A stretch of DNA of 64,000 nt from Gnetum montanum (taxonomy: Eukaryota > Streptophyta > Gnetopsida > Gnetales > Gnetaceae): the NCBI GenBank assembly GCA_015680685.1, contig MNCI01025555.1, positions 80,757 through 144,756 on the forward strand, given 5' to 3'. Positions 1 to 10,287 of the stretch are shown here, one piece after another. The notes under the pieces were generated by a model. It saw nothing but the letters and a program-made list of their open reading frames with translations. It did not search any database and was not told where the DNA came from. How positions within the stretch are numbered: the first letter of the stretch is position 1; every line of letters begins with the position of its first letter. The translations under genes were made by a program, and so were the position numbers.

Positions 1-55
1 GGTTTCCTCTACTATCAAGGTCTTCTAACCCTTCGTACATGTGTTTCATGCCTAT
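1..55. other. Left flank of element 1
   Basis: Sequence outside element 1. The last five bases (51-55, CCTAT) are the left copy of the target site duplication; the right copy is 18027-18031. Bases 18032 onward therefore continue this locus. No gene is visible in 55 bases. Confidence 0.8.
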
Positions 56-1794
56 TGAAACACCACTAATTTTGGCCTAAAACTTTGAAACGAGAATAAC
101 TTAGACCCTTTCAAGCTTTCGGGAGACAAACATTTGACTAAGGCATGTAACTCACGCTTAGCTTGTCAAGCTAGCTTGCCCTCAGTGTGAGCAACTCCAA
201 TGACATCAAAATCAAGTTAAAGATGGTTCAATTTGAGAGTGCAAGCCATCCTCAAGGGTCATTATTGTCCACTCCAAGTTTCAGCATTTGGGAGTTCAAA
301 TTTTGGGACAAATTGTACACATTTTCTCACTCATGCTGATGGTCACGCTGAGGTTACGTTGGCAGCGTGAGTCTAGCATGACCAACTCTAAGAGCCATAA
401 AATCAAGTCAAAATGTTCTAAATTCAAAGGTGAAAGTCATAATTAGGGTTTATTGTTGACAACTTCAAGTCTCAGCCTCCAGAATTTTAGATTTTAGGTC
501 CAAAACTGCAAAGTTTTTGTAGCTCACGCTGTGGTCACGCTGAGCTCACGTTGGTAGCGTGAGTCTAGTATGAGCTACCAAAAGTGGTTTAAAACAAGGC
601 ATATCCAAGCTGAATTTTTGACTTGTAGATCACTCTCAAGGTTAACCATAGTCAAAAAATTTTTGCACTAAAAAATAGGCTTCAAGGATCAAAAAATGGT
701 GTAAAATGTGTCATTTTCATCAAGTCATGCTGAGGTCACGTTGGCAGCGTGAGTGCAACGTGAGTACAGCATGAGTACTGATCATGCCCGGTCAAAATCA
801 TACCAAACACATGCTGAGGACATGCCAAGACAAAATCAACTCACGTTAGGAGCTTTTGTGAGATAGAAATACCTCAAATAGCCACAAAACCACTCAAATT
901 GACATCCTGTAGTAGTCAATTCAGGGATCGAGAAGTTTCAAGCGAGCTAGAGTCAATCTCTCTTGTTGTACATTATCATTTTCATTGTAAATTTTCATCA
1001 TTTGTGAGATGGTCAAGCTCTTATTCTCCAAATTGTATCTGTTTCCATGGGCATAAGCTAGCTTACGTAAGCCAATACACGTTGTAAGATATAGTGCATC
1101 CGGTCAAGAACGTAGCCCGCCTATGCACATCCAATTGACACGTACTTGTCCATCTAACACTTGTCACATGATCTATTTGCCTCTCATTTCTCAACCATTG
1201 ATCCATCTATGAGTTCCATTCCCAAACCTAGCCAAACCTTATAAATACCCCATCCATTCACATAAATGGGGTTGAAAATTTTGAAGGTTGACAGCTTAGA
1301 AAACACTAACTAGAAATTTTTGGACGCTCTAGCGCACCTGACTCCTAGCATCCAAGCACCTATAAGCACATCACCCTGGGGCTTAGCACTTGACTTGTCA
1401 TCCACACATGCAACTATGCTTTGACTAGTGCACATTCATTCTAAGCAATACAATATGGTTCATTTTTTCCTTCCATTATATTATTTACTCTGTTTATTTC
1501 ATTTTAAATTCAATTTATGCTTTTTTTACAATATAGTTATGTCCACACTCTGTTTGCATTTCGTGTGTCACTGTTTACATTTCGAACATCAATTACGATA
1601 ACCCTAGTGCAAGCTATAACTTATGTTCAGGGAAGTCCTTGGTTGATTTGCATGCAGACCATCCAAGGCACTTTGCCTTCAGTTTCTTTTCTAGCTTGCC
1701 CTCATGTGAAGGCAGGGTTAGCTGTGCCTATCCAATGATCATTCAATGTTTGTTTTTTCCTTTCAACCTTACATCGACTATTTCGGTTAGTATA
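56..1794 (+). repeat. 5' LTR of element 1
   Basis: Starts TGAAACACC and ends near TATA, where the 3' LTR has TACA, so the usual terminal CA has decayed. Its first 890 bases align with 17039-17937 and its last 100 with 17932-18026; the part between (about 946-1697) is absent from the 3' LTR. It holds three clusters (about 328-381, 532-590, 723-775) rich in TCACGCT and its complement AGCGTGA. It also contains the near-palindrome CAAGCTAGCTTG. It is homologous to both LTRs of element 2. Confidence 0.9.
1240..1247 (+). promoter_or_regulatory. TATA box of the element 1 LTR
   Basis: TATAAATA followed by CCCC. The same octamer lies at the equivalent place in both element 2 LTRs, both element 3 LTRs and the solo LTR, always on the element's own strand, which supports a real core promoter. 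It falls inside the segment missing from this element's 3' LTR. Confidence 0.65.
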
Positions 1795-1800
1795 GTAAAT

Positions 1801-1818
1801 TGGTGCTAGAAGGAGGAC
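1801..1818 (+). other. Primer binding site of element 1
   Basis: TGGTGCTAGAAGGAGGAC, six bases after the LTR end. Element 5 has TGGCGCTAGAAGGAGGG at the same place, and elements 2 and 3 have decayed forms. The shared starting TGG fits pairing with the CCA end of a tRNA. I cannot identify the tRNA. Confidence 0.7.
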
Positions 1819-2142
1819 TAAACTTGTTTACTATCTTATCAAAACTTTGATCATGTTACCTATTCAAACGCTATGCTAACTAAGTGCTGAAACTAAGGCC
1901 TAGCTTGTCAAGCTAGCTTACACACATCCAACTTGGCTTACACATGCTAGCCCCAGTTACTCACACCAGCTTGTCAAGCCAGCTTGCTCATGCTATCAGC
2001 TTACTTACACTCGAGCCAGTTTGAACACACTTAGTTTGTACACGCTCAGTTTACACATGCCCAGCTTACTCATGCCATGCCTAGCTTGACCACCTAGCTT
2101 ATGCATGCTTAACTCATCTAGCCCAGTTTATTCATGCTCACT
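1819..2142 (+). repeat. Element 1 leader with short degenerate repeats
   Basis: Untranslated leader between primer site and gag. From about 1890 to 2125 it is made of loose repeats built on AGCTTACACATGC and CAAGCTAGCTTG-like words. The element 2 leader (57069-57573) has a comparable but different word set. No coding frame is visible. Confidence 0.6.
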
Positions 2143-5064
2143 ATGGAATATTCCTAGATCAACACAACAGCACTACAGATCTCTGACTTTGGGGCTGAAA
2201 CCTTAAACCCTGTGACTGCGACGAAACCCATAACTATTATTGAACAGATAAACCCTCAAGGCCCAATTCATTAGTCACTTAGGCTACACGGCAAAGGCCC
2301 TACTTACACAATCCTCACACTAGAACAATATAACTTCATTTGTGTGAAGATTCAAGCCAACCTACCTATTGATTACATAGAAAGAGAAGTAAAGCAAAAC
2401 TATGAGCTCGTTTACAAAGGAGGTCTTGAGTTCACTCCCTTGGAATTTGACATAATCCCCCTTTACGAATACCATCATCAACTCATATCTCAGCTTCTCA
2501 TGGCAAGGAGTCAAGCCTTACAGCCACCTCCAATAGAGCCTTAGAGTGGAGATGAGGAAGATGACTTTGCAGCCCAATCTGAGCATGGGGATTCATACCA
2601 TACCGTCAATCCTCATGCCCATACAAACTCATTATTCCAACCTTTCCTGGAAGAAACTATGCTTCCTCCTTCATCCACAAACACTCGAGCACCAGTTTCT
2701 CAACAAGAAGTACCCGCTTCTATTCCCACCTTCTCCATGTCCAACATTCAATTTGATACGTCCACTTCCATCATTCCTCCACAAGTGTAGTCCCGACAAC
2801 CCCCTCCTCAAGCTAATGCAAGATCAATCTTCTAACCTTAGGTAATTGGGATGCCATCAGTAATACTAGCTTCCACGTCCACCCATTACATACCACAAGT
2901 GCAAACCCATGGAGCACCTTTGATTACTTTAGCCTAACACATTTAGGGCGTCACTTCACAACCTGTGGCTAGGCAGTGGGTTTCACTAGCTATTTAGAAA
3001 TACCAATCTACTCACTACAGCATAACATACCCTACAATCCCATCCCTAAATGTTGCTCCAACACAACAACTGAAAATCCAAGAGTCTCCCTTTCCACAAA
3101 CAATGCAACAATCAAATTACTATCAATCACAACCCACTCAACCTATCGTTCTACCTACCATCCAAGAGTGGGTAGACACAAAGAAAATGAAGCACTTGTT
3201 AAATAAGGAGGTAAAGCACCTTAAAATTGTAAACACTGAGGAAGTCAAGGTGTTGGAATTCTACCAAGATGATCCAATCAACCCTTTAGTTCCACCATTA
3301 ACCTTACCAAAGGGAATCTCATTACCCCAGCTAACCAAGTACAATGGAGAGGGAGATCCAAATGCCTACCTAGTGATATTTTGACTAGAATGTCTATTTC
3401 TTTAGGCTTGACCCCATGTAATTCTGTGTGTATTTACTATGTCCTTAATGGGAAAAGCCTTAGATTGGTACTGAGCTTTACCGCGTAACTCCATATTCTC
3501 CCTAGAAGATTTGTTACATCAGTTTGTTACTCGTTTTAAATATAATGTAAAGCCTAAAGCCACACTAGATAGCTTGATTCAGATTAAATAGGTGTTATTA
3601 GAGCCAGTACAAAAATTTATCCAAAGGTGGAGTGCAGCCCTGAATGAACTTCATGAGCCCATCCCTGAAACATACCTGCTTTCCATCCTTAAGGTTTCTG
3701 TGAATGACTTTATTAAATCAAAACTTTATTATTTGAGTGCCTGTACTTTGAGCCAAGCATTCGTGAAAATTAAGAACATAGAAGAGGCGACACAAACGAG
3801 TAACGACCAGCTTACTCGATCTTTAGAAGCAAACATATGAGGAAAGATAAGGATAAATCCAAAACGATGGTAGCGGCGGTGGCAGAGATACCCCAACCTA
3901 ACAATCTAAGATAGAAAGGAAAACAACCCACTACTCCAATAGACCATGAAAGAACCACACCTATGCCTACACCTGAATCTTCCTCAAATAAAAACACCAA
4001 CATGGATCACACTCATACATTCGAATGAAAGGATCTTGCCCAATATACACCGTTGCCTATGAAGCCTTCACAATTATGAGATCAACTTCTAAAGGTTGGG
4101 TTAATCAAACATAAACAAATGTCTCCTGTGGTGTCTCAAAAAGATGATCGATTCTATGAGTTGGCTAAGAACCCAACTTTAGCAATAGCTAATGAGCCCC
4201 CCATTCCAAGAGGCTTTAGATTGGATAGGTTTTGTGAATATCACCAATGGTGTGGGCACGAAACTGACTACTACTTCACCTTAAAATAGGATATACAACA
4301 CATGATTAACAGGGGTGAAATAGTATTTAATGAGGCAAACTCAGTAAGTCCCCAAAACCAACCCATGGGAGTCTACAAAGATCCTCTCAATACTAATGAT
4401 GCACCATATGTGATTAATACTATCCATGTGGAGAATGGATAGGATGTTCTGCAAAAGCCTTTTTGATTTGCAGGCCTTCGGAAAATACACCTACCTCAAC
4501 ATCTCCTCAAATTTCTTTCATCATACAAACATTTCCCACACCACAAAAACCATTTTTCATTTGCGTACCTCCTTCCATTGGAGCAACAAGCACACATTAG
4601 AAACCCAGACCACTCCCTTTGTGCTCCAGGTACCAAAACACCCTGATGTGAAACCCCCTATAGTTCCCCTGCGACCCTTGCGAGAACGCGTTTTTGACAG
4701 GCTAACAAGAGAGCACCTAGAAAGGGAACATCATGAGCACAAATTAGGACCACCAAAGTCCATACCATTGAATTTTGTTCCTATGGTTCCGCCCACCAAT
4801 AAGCCTAGCACAATTCATCAAGATAAAAATACTTGTACTCCCAGTGTCCCAACCTCGACATCCCCAGCTGCTAACACAAGAATCCCTCGATGAGAGATAC
4901 AAATGCTAGGTTAAATGGACCAAGTCTCCATAGACAAGAGTGCCCCAAATGGTAAGGATCTAGCAAGTGCATTGACCCAAGTCACATAGGCTTTGAAATA
5001 AAAGAACATCTCCTTAAGCTTGTATGATCTAGTAATGACTTCATAGGTACATAGGGAAGCTCTT
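2143..5064 (+). pseudogene. gag: gag of element 1 (decayed)
   Basis: Would encode the capsid/nucleocapsid polyprotein. The start ATG at 2143 (MEYS) is matched by MESS in element 2 and MDSA in element 3. The N-terminal part contains TILTLEQYNFICVKIQ. The retrotransposon gag core lies at about 3240-3840, with YNGEGDPNA, GKALDWY and FIQRWSAALNELHEP, the signature of the gypsy gag fold. The C-terminal linker (about 4230-4900) includes CEYHQWCGHE, a zinc-knuckle-like remnant, and PF-x-VP motifs. Several TAG stops and frameshifts break it, many at positions where elements 2 or 3 have Gln. Confidence 0.85.
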
Positions 5065-5908
5065 GTGCATATGTTAACTTCAATTCCTATTAGTGAGGAC
5101 CTTCCCACAGATGAGCCGTCTATCTATGCAATATTTTCCCCACAACCTCAAGAATCAAGGACCACATCCCTAGAATTTCATGCTAATGACATTAAGCAAG
5201 ATGAGAAAATGAGAGAGGTTACTACAGCCCCTATGTTCATAACAATACAAGTCAACCACTTCAAGATATGTAGGGTGCATGTCAATGATGATGTGGCAAC
5301 AAACGTAATACCCTTTTCTATCATCAAAACGCTAGGGCTTACAAAGCAAATACAGCCACACAACAACTTCTTTCTTAAAATCCTTTAGTGGTTCCCATGT
5401 CGTAGTGAAAGGTATGGTTACCTTGGATTTCATAGCACAGGATCAATTCCCCACATCGGTTGAATTCATAGTGGTTGATGAAATGCTACGGTTCAATCTG
5501 ATTCTAGGACATCCTTGGCTAGCTTAACTTAGAGCCATATCCTTACCAATCCATCAAGAAATCCACCTATCTTATGAGGGCGGTGAAATCATCATACATG
5601 GGGATACAACAACATCACTCACTTCCTCGCACTCAATAATGGATGAAGGGTCAAAAGTTGAGTTCTCTTAGCCTAAAAAAGGAACCATGAGCATACTTCA
5701 AGACATGAACTACGTGTTAACTCATGGTTGTACTAGAACTAAGGAAACACTATGCGACACAAACATAGGAGCCATTCCCACCGACGTCTCTTGGTTGGAG
5801 CTACCTTTTGACATCTCCAGTGAAGGGGAAGGAGAGTATAAGATCGTACCTACATACCCTACCCCTCACATCAAACTACGAAGGATTAAAAAGCAACTCA
5901 ATAATTAG
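5065..5908 (+). pseudogene. Aspartic protease of element 1 (decayed), end of first polyprotein
   Basis: Retropepsin-like protease that would mature Gag and Pol. The active-site region reads RVHVNDDVATNVIPFS, against VDDGAAMNV in element 2 and IDDGTATNV in element 3, so the Gly after the Asp pair is lost here. One frameshift lies near 5380. The downstream LILGHPWLA motif is the usual C-terminal part of the fold. The frame stops at 5906-5908 after IKKQLNN, aligning with IKKQLRASD-stop in element 3. The first polyprotein thus ends after protease, not after integrase. Confidence 0.8.
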
Positions 5909-6519
5909 GGTGAACTACCAACTGTCAAATATGATGTTAAATTTCCAACGAACATTCGTAATGACGTTAAACTAGCCACAGTTAGAAATGACCAGTTCCT
6001 TTTAAAGCTTCCTAAAACTGTTATTGATTTCGGCCCAGTATGGCCTAAAATTGGTGATCCTTATTTCTTTAACATAGATGTGATAGTCCATCATGACTTT
6101 AAACTGATGTACATGGCCTGAAATGGCTTTAAACTAGAGCTCAGCATGTTACAAATTTACAAACTCTCATTACGTTACATTAAATTTTCATTTACATGTT
6201 ACAAGTTGCAATTTTGATTCATGCCTGCTCATTACTTTCCTTTTTTATGAATATTTGATTTACATTTTGTTCTCTCATTTTACATTCAGCTACATGCATA
6301 TGTTCACAATAATACTTGAGAAAACAAGAAAAAAAATGAAAAAAATAAAAAGAGAAAACATATGAAAATAAAAAAAATATTGAACATCAATATGGTAATA
6401 GAACTCCAACACATTATGCCATGATTAGATCCATATAATTACATCTATCCATCATATATTGCCATTAAACATCCAAAAATCCAAAATATTTAATAGCTAA
6501 AGCCAGATTAATAGTAAGC
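5909..6519 (+). repeat. Spacer between protease and antisense gene, element 1
   Basis: Begins with diverged copies (about 5925-6130) of the element's degenerate repeat, recognisable by TGACGTTAAACTAGC-like words and TATGGCCTAAAATTGG. An A-rich tract at about 6318-6378 follows, then unremarkable AT-rich sequence. If an Ogre-type sense intron exists, its donor should lie at the left edge; I see no convincing GTAAG there. Confidence 0.5.
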
Positions 6520-6751
6520 TCATGCATCAGTAGTAGGAGGGGGTTGGTCCCCAAAATCCTCCTCATCATCCGCTCTTGCCCCACTAGGGCCAGCTCCATC
6601 ATTAACATGTCCCTATAATAGAACAAAAAAACAAAAAAAAATAGGTAAGAGTAATAAAGCAAATCATGAATACAAAACCAAGAAAAACAGTAACACTAAC
6701 AATAAAAATAATAAAACCATACAAAAGTAAGCACCATAATAAAACACTCAC

Positions 6752-7529
6752 AAGTGAGGAGGGCCTTAGACTAGCCTCCAAGCGTCATAGAATCTCCTCC
6801 TCGAGCACATTTTCCCAATCCTCCTCTAGGCCAAGGTCAATACTAGCCAAGGTTTTACCCTTGTCCATTGAGGTCCAGGTAGGGTGCTTAAGAGAGAACA
6901 TGCCTATTGAAGCCTCCCCAGAAGTGGTGGTAATGGTTCTCTTGGGAGATCCCTCCACCTCGGTGCACTCGGAAAACCTATCATAAGCAGGATGAAACCC
7001 TAGGTCATCAATGAACATTTCCATTCGGTGATGTTCAATTGATTCCTCCTTTAACCACTTCTTGTACTGATGCTTGTGATCCTTTTGATCTTGATCCCAC
7101 TCACATACTTTAGTAGCAAAGTATTTCCAATCATGACATTTCCTATTTAGCAAATCCATATGTGCCCTTTGTTCAGCTAAATCCCATGTCACCTACACTT
7201 TACTGTTCAAAATTATCCAGTAACATGCATAGGTGATCTTAGTTGTGCACTAGGTACTATCAGCAGATAGCCTAGCTATAGCAAAATCATACTGAGATTG
7301 GAGATCCCTCTTCTCTTCTCTCTCCTTCACCAATTTTTCCTTCAATGAGTGCACTTGTCCCATAGGTACTCAACCGAATTCCTACAAGTCCAAAGTGACT
7401 TAGCGTTGTATACGACGCAACCGGAAACTGCATCGTAAACCTTTCTAGGGACTTGCTTATTATTCCCTGGCAATTCAGGGAGGGCATCAATATGAGTAGC
7501 CTGAGAAGGATCCCATTGAAGCTTGGTTC
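6752..7529 (-). pseudogene. Exon 6 of the element 1 antisense gene: charged, probably coiled-coil
   Basis: Acceptor CTCGTAG at 7530, donor GTGAGTG after 6752. The start TKLQWDP matches AHLQWDP in element 3. Further shared blocks are EWDQDQKDHKHQYK against EWGQEEKDHKHLYK, and PTWTSMDKGK against PRWTSIEKGK. Charged heptad-like text suggests a coiled coil. One frameshift at about 7350 (after EYLWDK) explains why the exon length is one base off the expected phase. Two TAG stops follow it. Confidence 0.75.
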
Positions 7530-8320
7530 CTACGAGTGTAAGTACCACACACATCAATTAGCTATGGTTAAAAAAATGAATGCAAAGAAACACAATAAAT
7601 GCAGACACTTAGCATAATATGTAACATATACATACCTAGTTCTAGATGAGCTTCTTGTAGGCGAGAGACCACATCATTAACGATGCCTATGACAAAGTCC
7701 ATTTTACTAAGCATCTCAAGCCATGGCCTTAGCTAGTCAGTGGAGGTGGGACAAGCATGGGAGGTCACCTCAATTAGGGCCTGTGACCCTGACATCTCTA
7801 CCCGGGATGTATGTGCCTTAGAAACCTCAGCATCTACCTCTGATTCTAGAAATAATCAAGATAATCAAAAACAACACATAAAAGTTAAAGGGTACAAAAA
7901 TATGGATTGAGCTAAGAGGAGCATACCAAAAATCCCTTTGTTGGTCAGCTTGGGAATATCACCAAGTTGTAAAGATTTATTGAAGAAACCATCGAAGATA
8001 CCTCTCTCATCACTTGAATGCCCAAGTGCATCCAAAGCCTCTACAAGCTTCATACCCATGATGCTTGTTACATATTCCTTTTGCAAGATAGAAGGTTCCT
8101 TGATTACTTCTTCCCCCTCTTTTCCTTCTTCCTTTGGCCCTGTGATGACCACTTTTGGTTCAACCATCAGGGCCAAGGCTTCTCTCTCCCTCTTGAGACT
8201 TTCCTCTAATAACACTAGAATCCTAGTGTTAGTATGACATAGTATATACATATGTTTAATAAAAATATAAACCAAAAAAAATAAAAAAATAAATATATAA
8301 CAATAAAATAAAATACTTAC

Positions 8321-9367
8321 CCTCTACTGGCAGTACAAAGAGGATCCTCTTTGCTCTTGGTGGTCTCACCTCTAGGGTAGGCTCCCTTGGGCATTCAACT
8401 CTCTTCACCTTCACCTTAGATCTTCCAACAGTCTCACAAATTAGCCATTCAACCCCCTTAAAAGACGTGTGTAATATAGGTGGTTCCAATTCCAAGCTAT
8501 CATAGGAATGATGGGAACGACTAGCTGCACCCCCAATAGTAATAGACACTAATTCTTCAATGCCTTCAGGTGGGTCCTAAGATCTAGTGGTGCTAAAAAA
8601 ATGGTGAATCCATCGGTGGGATAGCTATGAACGATCCCTCAATATATAGCGGTTATCACCATAAACTACTAGAAACTTAGCAAACCTATGTAGGTACCCT
8701 ACGAAGAAGGTCAATGTGAAGTGGGATTTGGCATTGATGTTTGAGCGTAATCTAACAATCTCTCCATGAAAGCCAGACCCAAGAAATTGTGCCTAGTTAT
8801 AACTCATGCCCATCTCTAGGATTGCACATATAATATGCATGAACTCGATCCCAAGGTTTCTTCCTTGAGAAAGTGATTTAGGGAATTCCCATGCCTAAAA
8901 ATGAGGGTACAAGAAGGTCACCTCCATTGCTTGAGTATCATCCTGCATGGAAAAACCTTTGGGACCTCGAGACACACCTAACCAATATTCAAGCTCCTTT
9001 ATGATTTGGCTTTCTTTAGTCACTTTATCTACTGCCTCTCTGGCACCATCCATAGGCACGCCAAAGAAATCAGAAAGGAACTCAGTAATCAGGTGGAAAG
9101 ACACCTTGACTCCTCGAACCCTTGTAGTGAAATGAGAAGCATCGTCACTAAAAGAATCAAAAATGGTAACCATTTCAGTAGCTGGAATATTAGGAGTCAA
9201 AGCAGTGAAAAAGTCCATCAAACCCGCATGGGTAAGACAGTTGATGACTAACTCAGAGGTCTTTGTCTACAACCATTATTGTGACTATTCTGTCTCTCCA
9301 TACTTCATAAAAAGAGTTGCCTCAGTATGCCCTGATATGATGGTAATTTCATTGGAAGAGACAATCG
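8321..9367 (-). pseudogene. Exon 3 of the element 1 antisense gene: conserved central domain
   Basis: The largest exon (1047 bases), between acceptor TTCTATAG and donor GTAAGT. It contains LTPNIPATEM, RVRGVKVSFHLITEFL and FFGVPMDG, which align without large gaps to VTPDVPASKM, RMRHMRVNFDIDTQIF and LFSIPSDG in element 3. A later block, FAKFLVVYGDNRYILRDRS, matches FAKFLVIQRNGVWVLQDRD. The style recalls the domain annotated 'putative plant transposon protein', but that is a memory-based guess. Stops appear near 8890 and 8790, most at Gln-equivalent sites. Confidence 0.75.
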
Positions 9368-9464
9368 CTATAGAAAAAAGAAAAAAACATAGATTGAAAG
9401 GTTAAAAACATAATATAGGATGATGCAAAAAAGAGAAAATGGAGCCTAGAGTATAATCATTTAC

Positions 9465-10287
9465 CGTCAGTAAATCAGGTAGGTAGATTAGATGCAAGAT
9501 CAACTCTTTGAGGAAGAATCAGCCCATTGGGAAACCAAACCTCATGCAACCAACCACGAACTTGACAACATTCAAAAGCCCTTGAAAATTGCCTATGGTA
9601 GTCAACAATAACCACTTTTGTCTAGTCTAGTACCACAACATGAAGAATGGGGCCTACCATGAATGCCTCCAATGCTGTGTGCGCTAAGCGAAGCCCACCA
9701 TCATCATCATGCATCCTAGTCTCATCAAAATGAGGCCTGCATAAAAAAGAAATATTTATGAATAGACAACAATATAATTTTAAAAGAATTAAAAACTAAG
9801 TAGAGCACAAAAGAGCATACCCATCCACTCTATAAACTATCCCAAGTGGATTCTGGAATAGTGTGTGAACATGGAAAGCTAGAAAAAGTGTGTTGCTGCT
9901 GTTATAATGGCTACAAGTAGACAGCTACTATACACAAGTCAAAGGATGAGTAGATCTAGGACCCTCGGGAGGGCCTCCCTCAACTGTAAAAATTCCCTCA
10001 TCTATGTCAACAATGAAGGAAAGCATGTCTTATGTAGATTTAGGCAACATTGTTTCAAGCATATCACGGGCCAACTGCTCACTTAAATGAGACCATATGA
10101 CTACACTAAAAATTTGTAAAATGAATGAAAAAAATGCACCAACACCAGGATAGAACCATATCACATAAGGCCCAATATGCATGTCATAAGGAGGTATGTC
10201 CAGTCCAAAGGGGCCAAACTAAGCAAGTACATCAACGAGCTCAATCACAAGAAGGGAGGGTTTAGGTCCCTTGCATACAGCCAAAAC
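9465..10287 (-). pseudogene. Exons 1-2 of the element 1 antisense gene: FCP1/NLI-IF (HAD) phosphatase-like
   Basis: Exon 1 is 10287-9821 and exon 2 is 9736-9465. The order of motifs follows the FCP1-homology fold: KPSLLVIELVDVLA where the catalytic Asp loop sits, then VVIWSHLSEQ for the WS motif, then YNSSNTLFLAFHV and QNPLGIVYRV for the last motif. In active members these positions carry Asp pairs; here the loop has Glu and the last motif lacks Asp-Asp. A catalytically dead or binding-only domain is the inference. Exon 2 (GLRLAHTALEAF, RGWLHEVW) is shared with element 3 as LSWTEMAIKEF and LGWLPEEW. Confidence 0.6.

Larger units (their letters stand above)
6520..10287 (-). pseudogene. Antisense cargo gene of element 1: seven exons, HAD-like N-terminus
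   Basis: A gene on the strand opposite to the element, homologous over its full visible length to 47013-50682. Exons in reading order: 10287-9821, 9736-9465, 9367-8321, 8214-7927, 7845-7636, 7529-6752, 6612-6520. All six introns begin GT and end AG on this strand, and the phases 2,1,1,1,1,0 equal those of the other copy. Exons 1-2 resemble the FCP1/NLI-interacting-factor fold, exon 3 is a conserved domain, exons 4-6 are charged, and exon 7 is acidic, ending TGA at 6520-6522. In-frame stops and one frameshift in exon 6 show it is dead. First exons upstream of 10287 were not located. Function unknown. Confidence 0.85.

Noticed and set aside
899-1738. Short + strand frames in the element 1 LTR
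   Set aside because: They lie inside the LTR with no conservation in the element 2 LTRs beyond DNA similarity.
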